Source: Myxococcaceae bacterium (GTDB lineage: Bacteria > Myxococcota_A > UBA9160). Taken from it: DNA of 46,212 nucleotides. Both the position numbers and the translations under genes were made by a program. Positions 17,320-24,925 of the stretch are shown here, piece after piece; position 1 is the first letter of the stretch, and every line of letters starts with the position of its first letter. Under the pieces are notes generated by a model, which was given only the letters and a program-made list of their open reading frames with translations, did no database searches and was not told where the DNA came from. The DNA lies in NCBI GenBank assembly GCA_905339255.1, contig CAJPFO010000142.1, positions 1 to 46,212 of the forward strand, in the 5' to 3' direction.

Positions 17320-18159
17320 TCAGCGTGCCGCTTCAGGCACATGCCCGACTGGCGTCCCCTCCACGGGCGCCGGACGCGAAGCGGCCGTCGGTGCCGGTCC
17401 GAAACCCGCGGCGCGAAGCGCAGCGCGGCCCGCGTCGGTCTCGAGAAAGCGGAGAAATCGCCCGGCCTCGGCGGAGCGCGGCGATCCGTCGAGGCGCGTC
17501 GCCACGTAGACGATCCGGGGCTGCTCGGCTTGCGGGATCTCGAGCGTCGCCACGGCCCCGGCCTGCAGCGCGACGTCCGTCGCATAGACGAGCGCAGCGT
17601 CGGCGTGCCCGGCCGCGACGGCGGCGAGTGCCGCACGAACGTCTTCGGTCGCAAGCATGCGCGGCAGGAGCGCGTCCAAGAGCCCCGCGCGACCGAGCCA
17701 CTCGCGAGCGTAATGACCGGCCGGGACCGGGTCGGGAGGGATGGCGAACCGCTCGACGGCGGCCCCCGCGAGGTCGCGCGGCTTCGCGATCCGTCCCTCG
17801 AGTCCCGGCCGCAGCACCGCGACGAGGCGATTGGTGGCGAAGACGTGGCGATCGTCGGGCGACGCGAGCCGTGCCCGCTCGAGGTACGCGACCGTCCGCT
17901 CGTCCGCGGAAGCGAGGACATCGAGGGGCGCACCCGCGCGCGCCTGCGCCGCCAGTGCGCTCGACGCCCCGAAGACGAGAGCGACCCGCACTCCCTCGGC
18001 GGCCTCGAACTCGCGCGCGATCGCCACCATCGGTTCGCGGAGGCTCGCGGCCGCTCCGACCAGGAGCTCTCCAGCGTCCGCCGGGGCGCTTCGCAACGAG
18101 CCCGCGATCACGAGCCCCGCGAGGCATGCCGATCGAAGCACGCGAGAGCATCGCATCAT
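17320..18159 (-). CDS. modA: Molybdate-type periplasmic substrate-binding protein
   Basis: A 279-residue protein. The signal peptide runs to about residue 28 (RSAPADA followed by GELLVG). The mature part carries ModA features: GAAASLREPMVAIAREFE, LVFGASSALAAQARAGAPLD, VLASAD and the later DAALVYATDV. ModA binds molybdate or tungstate and delivers it to the ModBC transporter. No modB or modC lies in the window, and the next gene downstream is a kinase, so this ModA is an orphan here. I chose the first of two adjacent ATG codons (18159). A terminator lies between it and the upstream tRNA, so it should have its own promoter. Another oxyanion as ligand is possible. Confidence 0.82.
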   Translation of the reverse strand: MMRCSRVLRSACLAGLVIAGSLRSAPADAGELLVGAAASLREPMVAIAREFEAAEGVRVALVFGASSALAAQARAGAPLDVLASADERTVAYLERARLASPDDRHVFATNRLVAVLRPGLEGRIAKPRDLAGAAVERFAIPPDPVPAGHYAREWLGRAGLLDALLPRMLATEDVRAALAAVAAGHADAALVYATDVALQAGAVATLEIPQAEQPRIVYVATRLDGSPRSAEAGRFLRFLETDAGRAALRAAGFGPAPTAASRPAPVEGTPVGHVPEAAR

Positions 18160-18281
18160 TCGGAGGGCGCCCCCCTCGCCATCCACGACCGGGACCGTCG
18201 CCCGCCCCGAAGTGTCGCTCCCTCGAGCGCGCGGCCCGCTCTCGACCGCGAAGCGCGCGAGGGTCGGTCCCGGAACGAGAC

Positions 18282-18310
18282 GGGCCCCGCCGTGCACGAC
18301 GGCGGGGCCC
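18282..18310 (-). terminator. Terminator hairpin downstream of tRNA-Gly
   Basis: A perfect 12-base inverted repeat, with arms 18282-18293 and 18299-18310 and a 5-base loop, starts 8 bases after the tRNA CCA end. On the minus strand it is followed by GTCTCGTTCC, a weak pyrimidine run. The very GC-rich stem suggests termination of the tRNA transcript before modA. Confidence 0.75.
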
Positions 18311-18318
18311 TCGAAATC

Positions 18319-18394
18319 TGGAGCACGAGACCGGATTCGAACCGGCGACATCCACGTTGGCAACGTGGTGCTCTACCAACTGAGCTACTCGTGC
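18319..18394 (-). tRNA. tRNA-Gly (anticodon GCC)
   Basis: A 76-base tRNA with CCA encoded. The acceptor stem GCACGAG pairs with CTCGTGC. The D arm has AGCTCAGTTGGTAGAGC. The anticodon arm is CCACG-TTGCCAA-CGTGG with anticodon GCC. The T arm reads GCCGGTTCGAATCCGGT. All arms pair well. A strong hairpin terminator follows. No other tRNA is adjacent. Confidence 0.97.
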
Positions 18395-18474
18395 CAGGCA
18401 TTTGGAATATCGACGAGCCGCCGGGGCGAGTCAAGCCGCGACGACGGCAGGCCCGGCCATCACGTCGCGTCCGG

Positions 18475-18795
18475 CTAGAGCGCTACCGCTCCCGCCGGCA
18501 GCTCCCTCGCGGGCACCGCCGGCGCCTGGCCCGACGCGTCGGGAATCGGGGGCGATCCCGGTCCAGGCTGCGGCAACGTCGCCGGATCGGGAGCGCGGCA
18601 GAGCAGGCTCGAGAGATCGAGGCCCACACCGGGCGACGCCCAGGTCGACGCTCCGCTCGGGCCGATCGAGCCGCCTGCGCTCGGGTTCACCACGACGGCC
18701 GATCCCGTCCGGCAGGTGGCGCATGCCGTGTCGAGGAGCACGAGCGCCCCGAGCGCAGCGGTCCATTGCCAGCGCCGAGCGAAGGCCCCCGTCAC
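18475..18795 (-). CDS. Small exported Pro/Gly-rich protein of unknown function
   Basis: A 106-residue protein I do not recognise. The N-terminus (FARRWQWTAALGALVLLD) looks like a signal peptide ending near TACATC. A lipobox reading (TAC as -2, -1, +1) is possible but imperfect. The mature part is low in charge, rich in Gly, Pro, Ser and Ala, and has three cysteines (two near the signal end and one in LSSLLCRAPDP). The GTG at 18795 overlaps the nucleotide-sugar dehydrogenase stop as GTGA, which supports it being a real co-translated gene. An envelope or polysaccharide-related role would be a guess from position. Confidence 0.55.
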   Translation of the reverse strand: MTGAFARRWQWTAALGALVLLDTACATCRTGSAVVVNPSAGGSIGPSGASTWASPGVGLDLSSLLCRAPDPATLPQPGPGSPPIPDASGQAPAVPARELPAGAVAL

Positions 18796-20105
18796 AGCTT
18801 CTGGATCTTCTCGCGGCCTTCGGACACCTGCTTGGTGGCGTTGCGCGTGTCGAAGACCCGCTGCGAGAGCGCGACGACGCGGCGCCAATCGATCCCGGAA
18901 TGGTCGGTCACGATCACCACGATGTCCGACGACGAGAGCATGTCGTCGGAAAGATCGACACTCTTGAGCGTCACTCCGTCGAGGTCGAGCTCGGCGACGT
19001 GCGGATCGTGGAACGAGACGACGCCTCCCTTCGAACGCAGGAGGTTGATCACGTCGAGCGCCGGAGATTCGCGCATGTCCGAGACGTCGGGCTTGTACGC
19101 AACGCCGAGGATGAGGATTCGCGAGCCGTTGATCGGCAGGCGTTCGTCGTTCAGGATCTCCGCCACGCGCTCGACGACGTGATCGGGCATGTGTCCGTTC
19201 ACGTCGGTCGCGAGATCGATGAAGCGCGCGGCGAAATTGAGCGACTTCATCTTCCACGAGAGATAGGTCGGATCGACGGGAATGCAGTGCCCACCGAGAC
19301 CCGGCCCCGGCAGGAACTTCATGAAGCCGTAGGGCTTCGTCGCCGCGGCGTCGATCACCTCCCAGACGTCGAGTCCGAGACGGTGACACATGAGCGCGAG
19401 CTCGTTCGCGAGCCCGATGTTGATCGCCCGGAACGTGTTCTCGAGGAGCTTGACGAGCTCGGCCGACTGCGAGCTCGAGACGGGGACGACCGTATCGAAG
19501 ATCGTCTGGTACGACTTCACCGCGAGCTCGGTGCAGAGCGCGGTCTCGCCGCCCACGACCTTCGGAACGTTCCGGACCTTGAACTTCTTGTTCGCGGGAT
19601 CGATCCGCTCCGGAGCGAACGCGACGGCGAAATCCGTCCCGCAGGACAGCCCCGATTGCTCGAGGATCGGCACGAAGAGGTCGTGCGTCGTCCCGGGGTA
19701 GGTCGTCGAGCCGAGGATCACGAGCTGCCCCGAGCGAAGGCGCTTCTTGATCGCCTCGACCGCGCTCACGATGAACGACATGTCGGGGTCCTTGGTCTTC
19801 GTGAGCGGCGTCGGAACGCAGACGTTGATCACGTCCATCTGCGAGAGGTCGTTCATGTCTGTGGTCGCGTCGAAGAGCCCCTTTTCCCGCGCTCGGGCGA
19901 TGTCGGCCGAGGGGACGTCCTCGATGTACGAGCGACCCTCCTCGAGGATGCGGACCTTCTCGCCATCGAGCTCGAAGCCCGTGACGCGGAAACCCTCCTT
20001 CGCGAACTCCATCGCGAGCGGGAGGCCGACGTAGCCGAGCCCGACCACGCCCATGCGGGCCTCGCGGGAGTCGATCTTCGCTCCGAGCTCGAGAAGCCTG
20101 CTCAT
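18792..20105 (-). CDS. UDP-N-acetylglucosamine/UDP-glucose-type nucleotide-sugar dehydrogenase
   Basis: A 437-residue protein. The NAD-binding GxGxxG is in GVVGLGYVGLPLAMEFAKEG. The central helical domain contains ELVKLLENTFRAINIGLANE, and the catalytic cysteine is in GGHCIPVDPTYLSWK. The C-terminal UDP-binding domain has LGVAYKPDVSDMRESPALD. All catalytic parts are intact and the length is normal. It oxidises the C6 of a UDP-sugar to a uronic acid for polysaccharide or LPS synthesis. The GHCIPVDP-x-YLSWK form is closer to the WbpA/TviB group (N-acetyl sugars) than to plain UDP-glucose dehydrogenase. The ATG overlaps the pgsA stop. No glycosyltransferases are nearby. Confidence 0.88.
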   Translation of the reverse strand: MSRLLELGAKIDSREARMGVVGLGYVGLPLAMEFAKEGFRVTGFELDGEKVRILEEGRSYIEDVPSADIARAREKGLFDATTDMNDLSQMDVINVCVPTPLTKTKDPDMSFIVSAVEAIKKRLRSGQLVILGSTTYPGTTHDLFVPILEQSGLSCGTDFAVAFAPERIDPANKKFKVRNVPKVVGGETALCTELAVKSYQTIFDTVVPVSSSQSAELVKLLENTFRAINIGLANELALMCHRLGLDVWEVIDAAATKPYGFMKFLPGPGLGGHCIPVDPTYLSWKMKSLNFAARFIDLATDVNGHMPDHVVERVAEILNDERLPINGSRILILGVAYKPDVSDMRESPALDVINLLRSKGGVVSFHDPHVAELDLDGVTLKSVDLSDDMLSSSDIVVIVTDHSGIDWRRVVALSQRVFDTRNATKQVSEGREKIQKL

Positions 20106-20737
20106 GTCGCCGGACCCTCCTGATCGTCCCGGGGGCCGCCGCCCCCGAAGTAGGCCGAGAAGTAAGCGTACCCGGACCAGATGGTGATCGCCGTCGCCGC
20201 CGCGAGCAGCGCCAGGCCGATTCCGTGCGCCGGAAGCCCCAGCGTCGGGTCCGGAAAGAGGAAGCACCCGATCGCGATGTTCTGGATCAGGGTCTTCGCC
20301 TTTCCGAGGCCCGTCGCGGCCATGATCTGCCCGTGGGCGGAGGCGAGGCCACGCAGGCCCGTGACCGCCAGCTCGCGGCCGACGATCACCACCACCATCC
20401 AGGTGGCCCAGGCCGGGATCCGCCCCATCGAGAGCAGCACGATCAAGGCCGTGGCCACGAGGAGCTTATCGGCGAGGGGATCGAGAAGCTTTCCGATCTT
20501 CGTGACCTGCTGGCCACGCCGCGCGAGCCAGCCGTCGACCAGGTCGCTCAGCGCGGCCACGATGAAGATCCACGCCGTGACCTGGCTTCCAGTCCGCCCC
20601 GGGAAGATCGGGAGCACGAGCATCACGGGGACCGCGACGAGGCGAAGAACCGTCACCGTATTCGGCAGGTTCCAGAACCGTTCTGCGCGCGGAACACGCC
20701 GCAAGCGAGCGGCTCCCTCAGGGGAGGAGGTCACCAT
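20102..20737 (-). CDS. pgsA: CDP-diacylglycerol-glycerol-3-phosphate 3-phosphatidyltransferase
   Basis: A 211-residue inner-membrane enzyme. It carries the CDP-alcohol phosphotransferase signature D-x2-DG-x2-AR-x8-G-x3-D-x3-D, seen as LSDLVDGWLARR and GKLLDPLADK. LPNTVTVLRLVAVPVM and IIVGREL-like (VIVGRELAVTGLR) segments are typical of PgsA rather than PssA. It makes phosphatidylglycerophosphate, the first committed step to phosphatidylglycerol and cardiolipin. The N-terminus overlaps the lytic transglycosylase gene by 20 bases and the C-terminus overlaps the dehydrogenase by 4, so the three are probably one transcript. Confidence 0.92.
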   Translation of the reverse strand: MVTSSPEGAARLRRVPRAERFWNLPNTVTVLRLVAVPVMLVLPIFPGRTGSQVTAWIFIVAALSDLVDGWLARRGQQVTKIGKLLDPLADKLLVATALIVLLSMGRIPAWATWMVVVIVGRELAVTGLRGLASAHGQIMAATGLGKAKTLIQNIAIGCFLFPDPTLGLPAHGIGLALLAAATAITIWSGYAYFSAYFGGGGPRDDQEGPAT

Positions 20738-21368
20738 AATCGCGATAATAGGTCATGACCCGGCGCACGTACTCGCGGGTTTCCGGGTACGGGGGGATCC
20801 CGCCGTGCCGATCGACGGCCTCGGGACCCGCGTTGTACGCCGCGACCGCCCAGACCGGGTCGCCGAAGCGATCGAGGAGCTGCCGGAGGTACCGGACCCC
20901 TCCCCGCAGGTTCTCCCGGGGCTCGAGCGGATCCTCGACCCCCATCATGTCGGCCGTCCCCGGCATGAGCTGCATGAGGCCCTGCGCTCCCTTGCTCGAG
21001 ACGGCCGCCGGATCGAAGCGCGATTCGGCATGGATCACCGCCTTGACCAGCGCCGCAGGCACGTCGTAGAGCCGGGCGACCTCGGCGATCAAGGCATCGT
21101 ACTGCTCGCGCGTGGACCGGCGACCCGTCGCTGCGCTGAGATCCCCCGCGCGGAGCTTGGCGGTCGGAAAGCGATTGAAGCGGACGCGTGAGGTCGGGAT
21201 CTGGACCGGGCGGAACCGCGGGTCTGTCGGAGCATCGGTGAAGTGCACGCTTCCGTCCGGAGCGACGTACCGGTAGACCCCCGCACCGAGCGCCGGGCCC
21301 GGCGCTCCTGCGAACAGCGCGAGCACGACGGCCCAGCGGCCGGCGCATCGGCGTGCGCGTCCGTCCAT
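20718..21368 (-). CDS. Exported lytic transglycosylase with DUF4124-like N-terminus
   Basis: A 216-residue protein. A signal peptide (residues 1-28, ending PGPALGA) is followed by a short DUF4124-like module (GVYRYVAPDGSVHFTDAP). An SLT domain follows (about 85-210). The catalytic glutamate is in VIHAESRFDP, with SSKGAQGLMQLMPGTA, LRGGVRYLRQLL and AVAAYNAGPEAV as the other family motifs. It cleaves peptidoglycan glycan strands. I prefer the ATG at 21368, with GGAAGAG just upstream, over the in-frame ATG at 21404. It is divergent from nadB and leads the pgsA transcript. Confidence 0.9.
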   Translation of the reverse strand: MDGRARRCAGRWAVVLALFAGAPGPALGAGVYRYVAPDGSVHFTDAPTDPRFRPVQIPTSRVRFNRFPTAKLRAGDLSAATGRRSTREQYDALIAEVARLYDVPAALVKAVIHAESRFDPAAVSSKGAQGLMQLMPGTADMMGVEDPLEPRENLRGGVRYLRQLLDRFGDPVWAVAAYNAGPEAVDRHGGIPPYPETREYVRRVMTYYRDYGDLLP

Positions 21369-21467
21369 GGCTCTTCCCCCCCCGGCCGAGCCGGCCGCGT
21401 TCACGCCGCGGCCGGTGTAGACTCACCGGATCGCTCGCGGCGCCGTTCCGATCATCGGAGTCCGCCG

Positions 21468-21488
21468 GCGCCGGCCTTAGGCCGGTGC
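21468..21488. promoter_or_regulatory. Near-perfect palindrome just upstream of nadB
   Basis: The 15-base core CCGGCCT-T-AGGCCGG (21471-21485) is a perfect inverted repeat. With one G/T mismatch on each side of the core it extends to 21 bases. It ends 6 bases before the proposed GTG start of nadB, in the 126-base divergent region. It could be a repressor operator or an RNA hairpin covering the ribosome-binding site. No NAD regulator gene is in view. Confidence 0.4.
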
Positions 21489-21494
21489 GTCCGC

Positions 21495-23132
21495 GTGCGG
21501 ACCCGCGGGGGGCCCCTGGAAAGCCGGGATTTCGACTTCCTCGTGATCGGATCAGGAATCGCCGGGCTCTTCTTCGCCCTGCGGGTCGCCGATCACGGCC
21601 GCGTGGCCGTGGTGACGAAGAAGCGCGCCGCCGACTCCGCCACCAACTGGGCGCAGGGTGGGATCGCCGCCGTGCTGGCGAGTGAGGACTCGTTCGACGA
21701 CCACGTCCGCGACACCCTCGTCGCCGGTGCCGGACTCTGCGATGAGGGCGTCGTCCGCTTCGTGGTCGAGCGGGGCCCTGAGATGATCGAGGCGCTCGTC
21801 GACCTCGGGGTCGAGTTCGATCGCTCGAATGGAGCCCCCGCCGAAGGCCTCGAGCACTTCGACCTCGGCCGTGAGGGGGGTCACACGCGACGCCGGATCC
21901 TCCACCACCGCGACGCAACGGGCCGAGCGATCGAAACGGTGCTCCTCGATCGCGCGGCCGCGCATCCGGCGATCACGCTCTTCGAGAACCACTGCGCCGT
22001 CGACCTCCTCACCTCGCGACGGGCCGGGCTCGACGGAGAGGATCGGGCGCTCGGAGCGTACGTCCTCGACGCGTGCACGGGCGACGTCGAGACCTTCCGG
22101 GCCCGGGCGACCCTTTTGGCGTCGGGGGGAGCCGGAAAGGTCTATCTCTACACGAGCAACCCCGACATCGCGTCCGGAGACGGAATGGCGATGGCGTATC
22201 GCGCGGGCGCTGCGATCTCCAACATGGAGTTCATGCAGTTCCACCCCACCTGCCTCTACCATCCGCAAGCGAAGTCGTTTCTCATCACCGAGGCGATGCG
22301 CGGAGAGGGAGGCATCCTCCGGACGCGCTCGGGCGCTGCGTTCATGCCGCGCTACCACGAGATGGCGGACCTCGCCCCGCGCGACGTGGTCGCGCGTGCA
22401 ATCGACACCGAGCTCAAGCGCTCGGGGGACGATTGGGTGCTGCTCGACATCACGCACCGCGATCCGAGCTTCGTGCGCGAGAGGTTCCCGACGATCCACG
22501 AACGCTGCCTCGGATTCGGAATCGACATCACCCGCGAGCCGATCCCGGTGGTGCCGGCGGCGCACTACTGCTGCGGCGGGGTCCGGACCGACCTGCGTGG
22601 CGAAACCGAGGTCCGGAATCTCTTCGCCGCGGGAGAGGTCGCGTCGACCGGCCTGCACGGCGCGAACCGCCTCGCATCGAACTCCCTTCTCGAAGCGCTC
22701 GTCTTTGCGAACGCTGCGTCGAACGAAGCGCTCGCGCGGCTCCGCGACGAGAAGCCTTCCCTCGGGCCGGTTGCTCCCTGGAACCCGGGTCACGCGATCG
22801 AGAGCCCGGAGGCCGTGCTGATCCACCAGAACTGGGACGAGATCCGTCGCTTCATGTGGAACAACGTCGGGATCGTTCGCACCGATCAACGCCTCGCGCG
22901 AGCGCAGCGCAGGCTCGAGCTGCTCCAGGAGGAGATCACCGCGTACTACTGGGACTTCCGGCTGACGCCGGATCTGGTCGAGCTCCGCAACCTCGCGCTC
23001 GTCGCCGAGTTGGTGATCCGTTCCGCATCCCTACGCCTCGAAAGCCGCGGCCTCCACTACAACCTCGACCATCCCGAACCGGACGACGTTCGCTACGCGT
23101 CCGACACGATCCTGCGTCGGAGCGCGGCCTGA
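21495..23132 (+). CDS. nadB: L-aspartate oxidase
   Basis: A 545-residue flavoprotein. It has the FAD motif DFLVIGSGIAGLFFALRVAD, then SATNWAQGGIAAVL and EGGHTRRRILHHRDATG. ASGGAGKVYLYTSNPDIASG, MEFMQFHPTCLYHP, HYCCGGVRTDL and GLHGANRLASNSLLEALVF also match NadB. The C-terminal helical domain ends near the stop. NadB oxidises aspartate to iminoaspartate, the first step of de novo NAD synthesis with NadA. The start is uncertain: I chose the GTG at 21495, about ten codons before the FAD strand, but no strong ribosome-binding site is visible. The motifs and the absence of a covalent-FAD histidine pattern argue against succinate dehydrogenase. nadA and nadC are not in the window. Confidence 0.93.
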   Translation: MRTRGGPLESRDFDFLVIGSGIAGLFFALRVADHGRVAVVTKKRAADSATNWAQGGIAAVLASEDSFDDHVRDTLVAGAGLCDEGVVRFVVERGPEMIEALVDLGVEFDRSNGAPAEGLEHFDLGREGGHTRRRILHHRDATGRAIETVLLDRAAAHPAITLFENHCAVDLLTSRRAGLDGEDRALGAYVLDACTGDVETFRARATLLASGGAGKVYLYTSNPDIASGDGMAMAYRAGAAISNMEFMQFHPTCLYHPQAKSFLITEAMRGEGGILRTRSGAAFMPRYHEMADLAPRDVVARAIDTELKRSGDDWVLLDITHRDPSFVRERFPTIHERCLGFGIDITREPIPVVPAAHYCCGGVRTDLRGETEVRNLFAAGEVASTGLHGANRLASNSLLEALVFANAASNEALARLRDEKPSLGPVAPWNPGHAIESPEAVLIHQNWDEIRRFMWNNVGIVRTDQRLARAQRRLELLQEEITAYYWDFRLTPDLVELRNLALVAELVIRSASLRLESRGLHYNLDHPEPDDVRYASDTILRRSAA

Positions 23133-23133
23133 G

Positions 23134-24867
23134 ATGCGGGTCTCGGCGAAGCTCCCGGCTCGCGCGCTCGGGCTCGCCGTGATGCTCGCACTCTGCGGCT
23201 GTCAGGGAATCGACCCCACTCCGGGCGACGAGCCGCCCTCCCCGGCCGATCGCGAGCGCTTCGTGCGACGCCGTGTCGAGGACGCGCAGGCCTTCCGCGT
23301 CCAGAAGCGGCTCGAGGCCGCCGAGCACCAGCTCCGCCTCGCGCTCGGCGTCGATCCGGACCATGCCCGTGCACATCACCTCCTCGCCCGGACCCTCGTC
23401 GATCAGGGCCGCTCCGACGAGGCGGCGCTGCACGAGGCACGAGCTGCCGCCCTCTCTCCGCCCGGGCCTGCCGCATCCGATTCGCCGCTCGTCGAGGATG
23501 CGAGCGGCGTCCTCGTCCTGATCGTCCCGCCCGCGCCTTCGGCCGGTCGGGCCCGCGAGCCGGGTGAGTGGCCGAACCCGCGAGTGCCGCTCCAGCTCGC
23601 CCGGCGCCTGCGGTCGCGACTGCCGAAGGCCGTCGTCTCGGAGGCGACCCCGGACTCGCTCGCGCGCACCGAAGGGTGGCTGCGGGAACATGCGAGCCGC
23701 GGAGCGATCTCGTTTCGGGTCGACGAGGCGCGCTGCGCGGAGAGCGCCAAGGACGGTCCGTTCGCGATCGTCACCCTCAGCGTCGTGTCGGCGCGCGCGG
23801 GCGCCCTGCCCGACGAGCCCTCGCGCGTTCGAAGCGACGACGACCGGCCTGCGATCGGAGACGACTGCGCCGATCGCGCCCTCGCGGACGCGGTCGATCG
23901 CGCGCTGGCTTCGACGGACGTGGCCGGTGTTCTCGCGAGCTCTCCGCAGCGGACCGACGCGACGTGGAGCGCACTCGCATTGCGCGCGCTCCTGCCTCTC
24001 GGCGACCTGCACGCCTCGAGCGAGGTGGCCCGTGCGCGAGCCGAGGCCGCCGAGCACGGCCGCCCGCTCGACGCTGCGACGCTCATCGACCGCGCCGAAA
24101 CCGAGCGCGCTTCGGAGCGCGAGCCGTCGGAAGCCGCCTCCACGGTCGAGGATCCGGCGGACGAGGCCCTCGAGGCCGAGCTCGCCGCCGAGAGGCGCAA
24201 GCGCGACGAGCTTCTCGCCGCGCTCCGCGTCGATCAGCTCGCGAGCCGCGCGCCTTCGCCGCACGAGATCGGCGTCCTCCGGACCCTGGCGATGAAGGAG
24301 CCGGAAGGAGTCGGAGCGACGCTCGCTCGCGAGCGTTCACGAGGAGCGCCCATCGAGGTCCGCGTTCTCACGGGTCCGGACGGCGCCGAGCTCGCCCGCT
24401 TCTATTTCGTGCCGGGAGCGTCCGCGCCGCTGCTTCGAGAAGAGGACTCGAACCACGACGGGACTCCCGACCGGTGGACGGCGTACGTCGGAGACAGGCC
24501 GCGTGAGGTGCTCGAGGACCGCGGCGCCTCGGGGAGAGTGAACGCGCGCCGATGGCTCGCGGAGGATGGGCTCTCGACCGAACGGATCGAGATCGACATG
24601 GACGCAGACGAGCGACCCGAGCGGGTCTTCCATTACGCCGCAGGAGTGCTGGTCGGGGGAGATTCGGACGAAAGCGGTGACGGTCGACTCGATCGCTTCG
24701 AGCGCTTCGAGCCCGACGGCACGATCGCTTCGCGAGACGACGATCTCGACGGCGACGGAACGCCGGACGTACGAAGCGAGTTCAAGGCGGGAAAGCTCGT
24801 GCGCCGGGAATTTCGCGATTCGCGGCAGGCCGAAGCGTCGGGAGCGTCGACGCTCGCAGCGCCTTGA
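23134..24867 (+). CDS. Lipoprotein with TPR region and C-terminal calcium-loop-like repeats
   Basis: A 577-residue protein. A lipoprotein signal ends LALCGC (lipid cysteine 23). Residues 45-110 form TPR-like helices (FRVQKRLEAAEHQLRLALGV). The middle is alpha/beta and charged, and I cannot assign it. From residue 405 a beta-rich region carries four Asp-rich loops resembling EF-hand or dockerin calcium loops: DSNHDGTPDRW (438-448), DMDADERPER (488-497), DSDESGDGRLDRF (510-522) and DDDLDGDGTPDV (535-546). Such loops often bind calcium in exported proteins. It starts 1 base after the nadB stop, so it is co-transcribed, though no metabolic link is evident. Function unknown; probably outer-membrane anchored. 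Confidence 0.72.
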   Translation: MRVSAKLPARALGLAVMLALCGCQGIDPTPGDEPPSPADRERFVRRRVEDAQAFRVQKRLEAAEHQLRLALGVDPDHARAHHLLARTLVDQGRSDEAALHEARAAALSPPGPAASDSPLVEDASGVLVLIVPPAPSAGRAREPGEWPNPRVPLQLARRLRSRLPKAVVSEATPDSLARTEGWLREHASRGAISFRVDEARCAESAKDGPFAIVTLSVVSARAGALPDEPSRVRSDDDRPAIGDDCADRALADAVDRALASTDVAGVLASSPQRTDATWSALALRALLPLGDLHASSEVARARAEAAEHGRPLDAATLIDRAETERASEREPSEAASTVEDPADEALEAELAAERRKRDELLAALRVDQLASRAPSPHEIGVLRTLAMKEPEGVGATLARERSRGAPIEVRVLTGPDGAELARFYFVPGASAPLLREEDSNHDGTPDRWTAYVGDRPREVLEDRGASGRVNARRWLAEDGLSTERIEIDMDADERPERVFHYAAGVLVGGDSDESGDGRLDRFERFEPDGTIASRDDDLDGDGTPDVRSEFKAGKLVRREFRDSRQAEASGASTLAAP

Positions 24868-24896
24868 GTCCGGAAGCTGCGATCGGGAGCTCGGCG

Positions 24897-24917
24897 TCCG
24901 ACCCGAGACGGGTCGGA
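24897..24917. terminator. Bidirectional terminator candidate between convergent genes
   Basis: A perfect 8-base inverted repeat (TCCGACCC at 24897-24904, GGGTCGGA at 24910-24917, 5-base loop) lies in the 58-base gap between two convergent genes. On the plus strand TCGCTCTCCT follows. The position and perfect stem fit a shared terminator, although the T-runs are weak. Confidence 0.6.
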
Positions 24918-24925
24918 TCGCTCTC

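Noticed and set aside
18319-18394. tRNA-Gly as an attachment site for an integrated element
   Set aside because: No integrase, no direct repeat of the tRNA end and no change in gene type was seen on either side.
18792-20267. Longer 491-codon form of the nucleotide-sugar dehydrogenase
   Set aside because: The extra N-terminus runs into pgsA; the ATG at 20105 overlaps the pgsA stop and gives the normal family length.
21495-23132. Succinate dehydrogenase or fumarate reductase flavoprotein
   Set aside because: The related fold was considered, but the motifs match NadB and no iron-sulfur or membrane subunit genes are adjacent.
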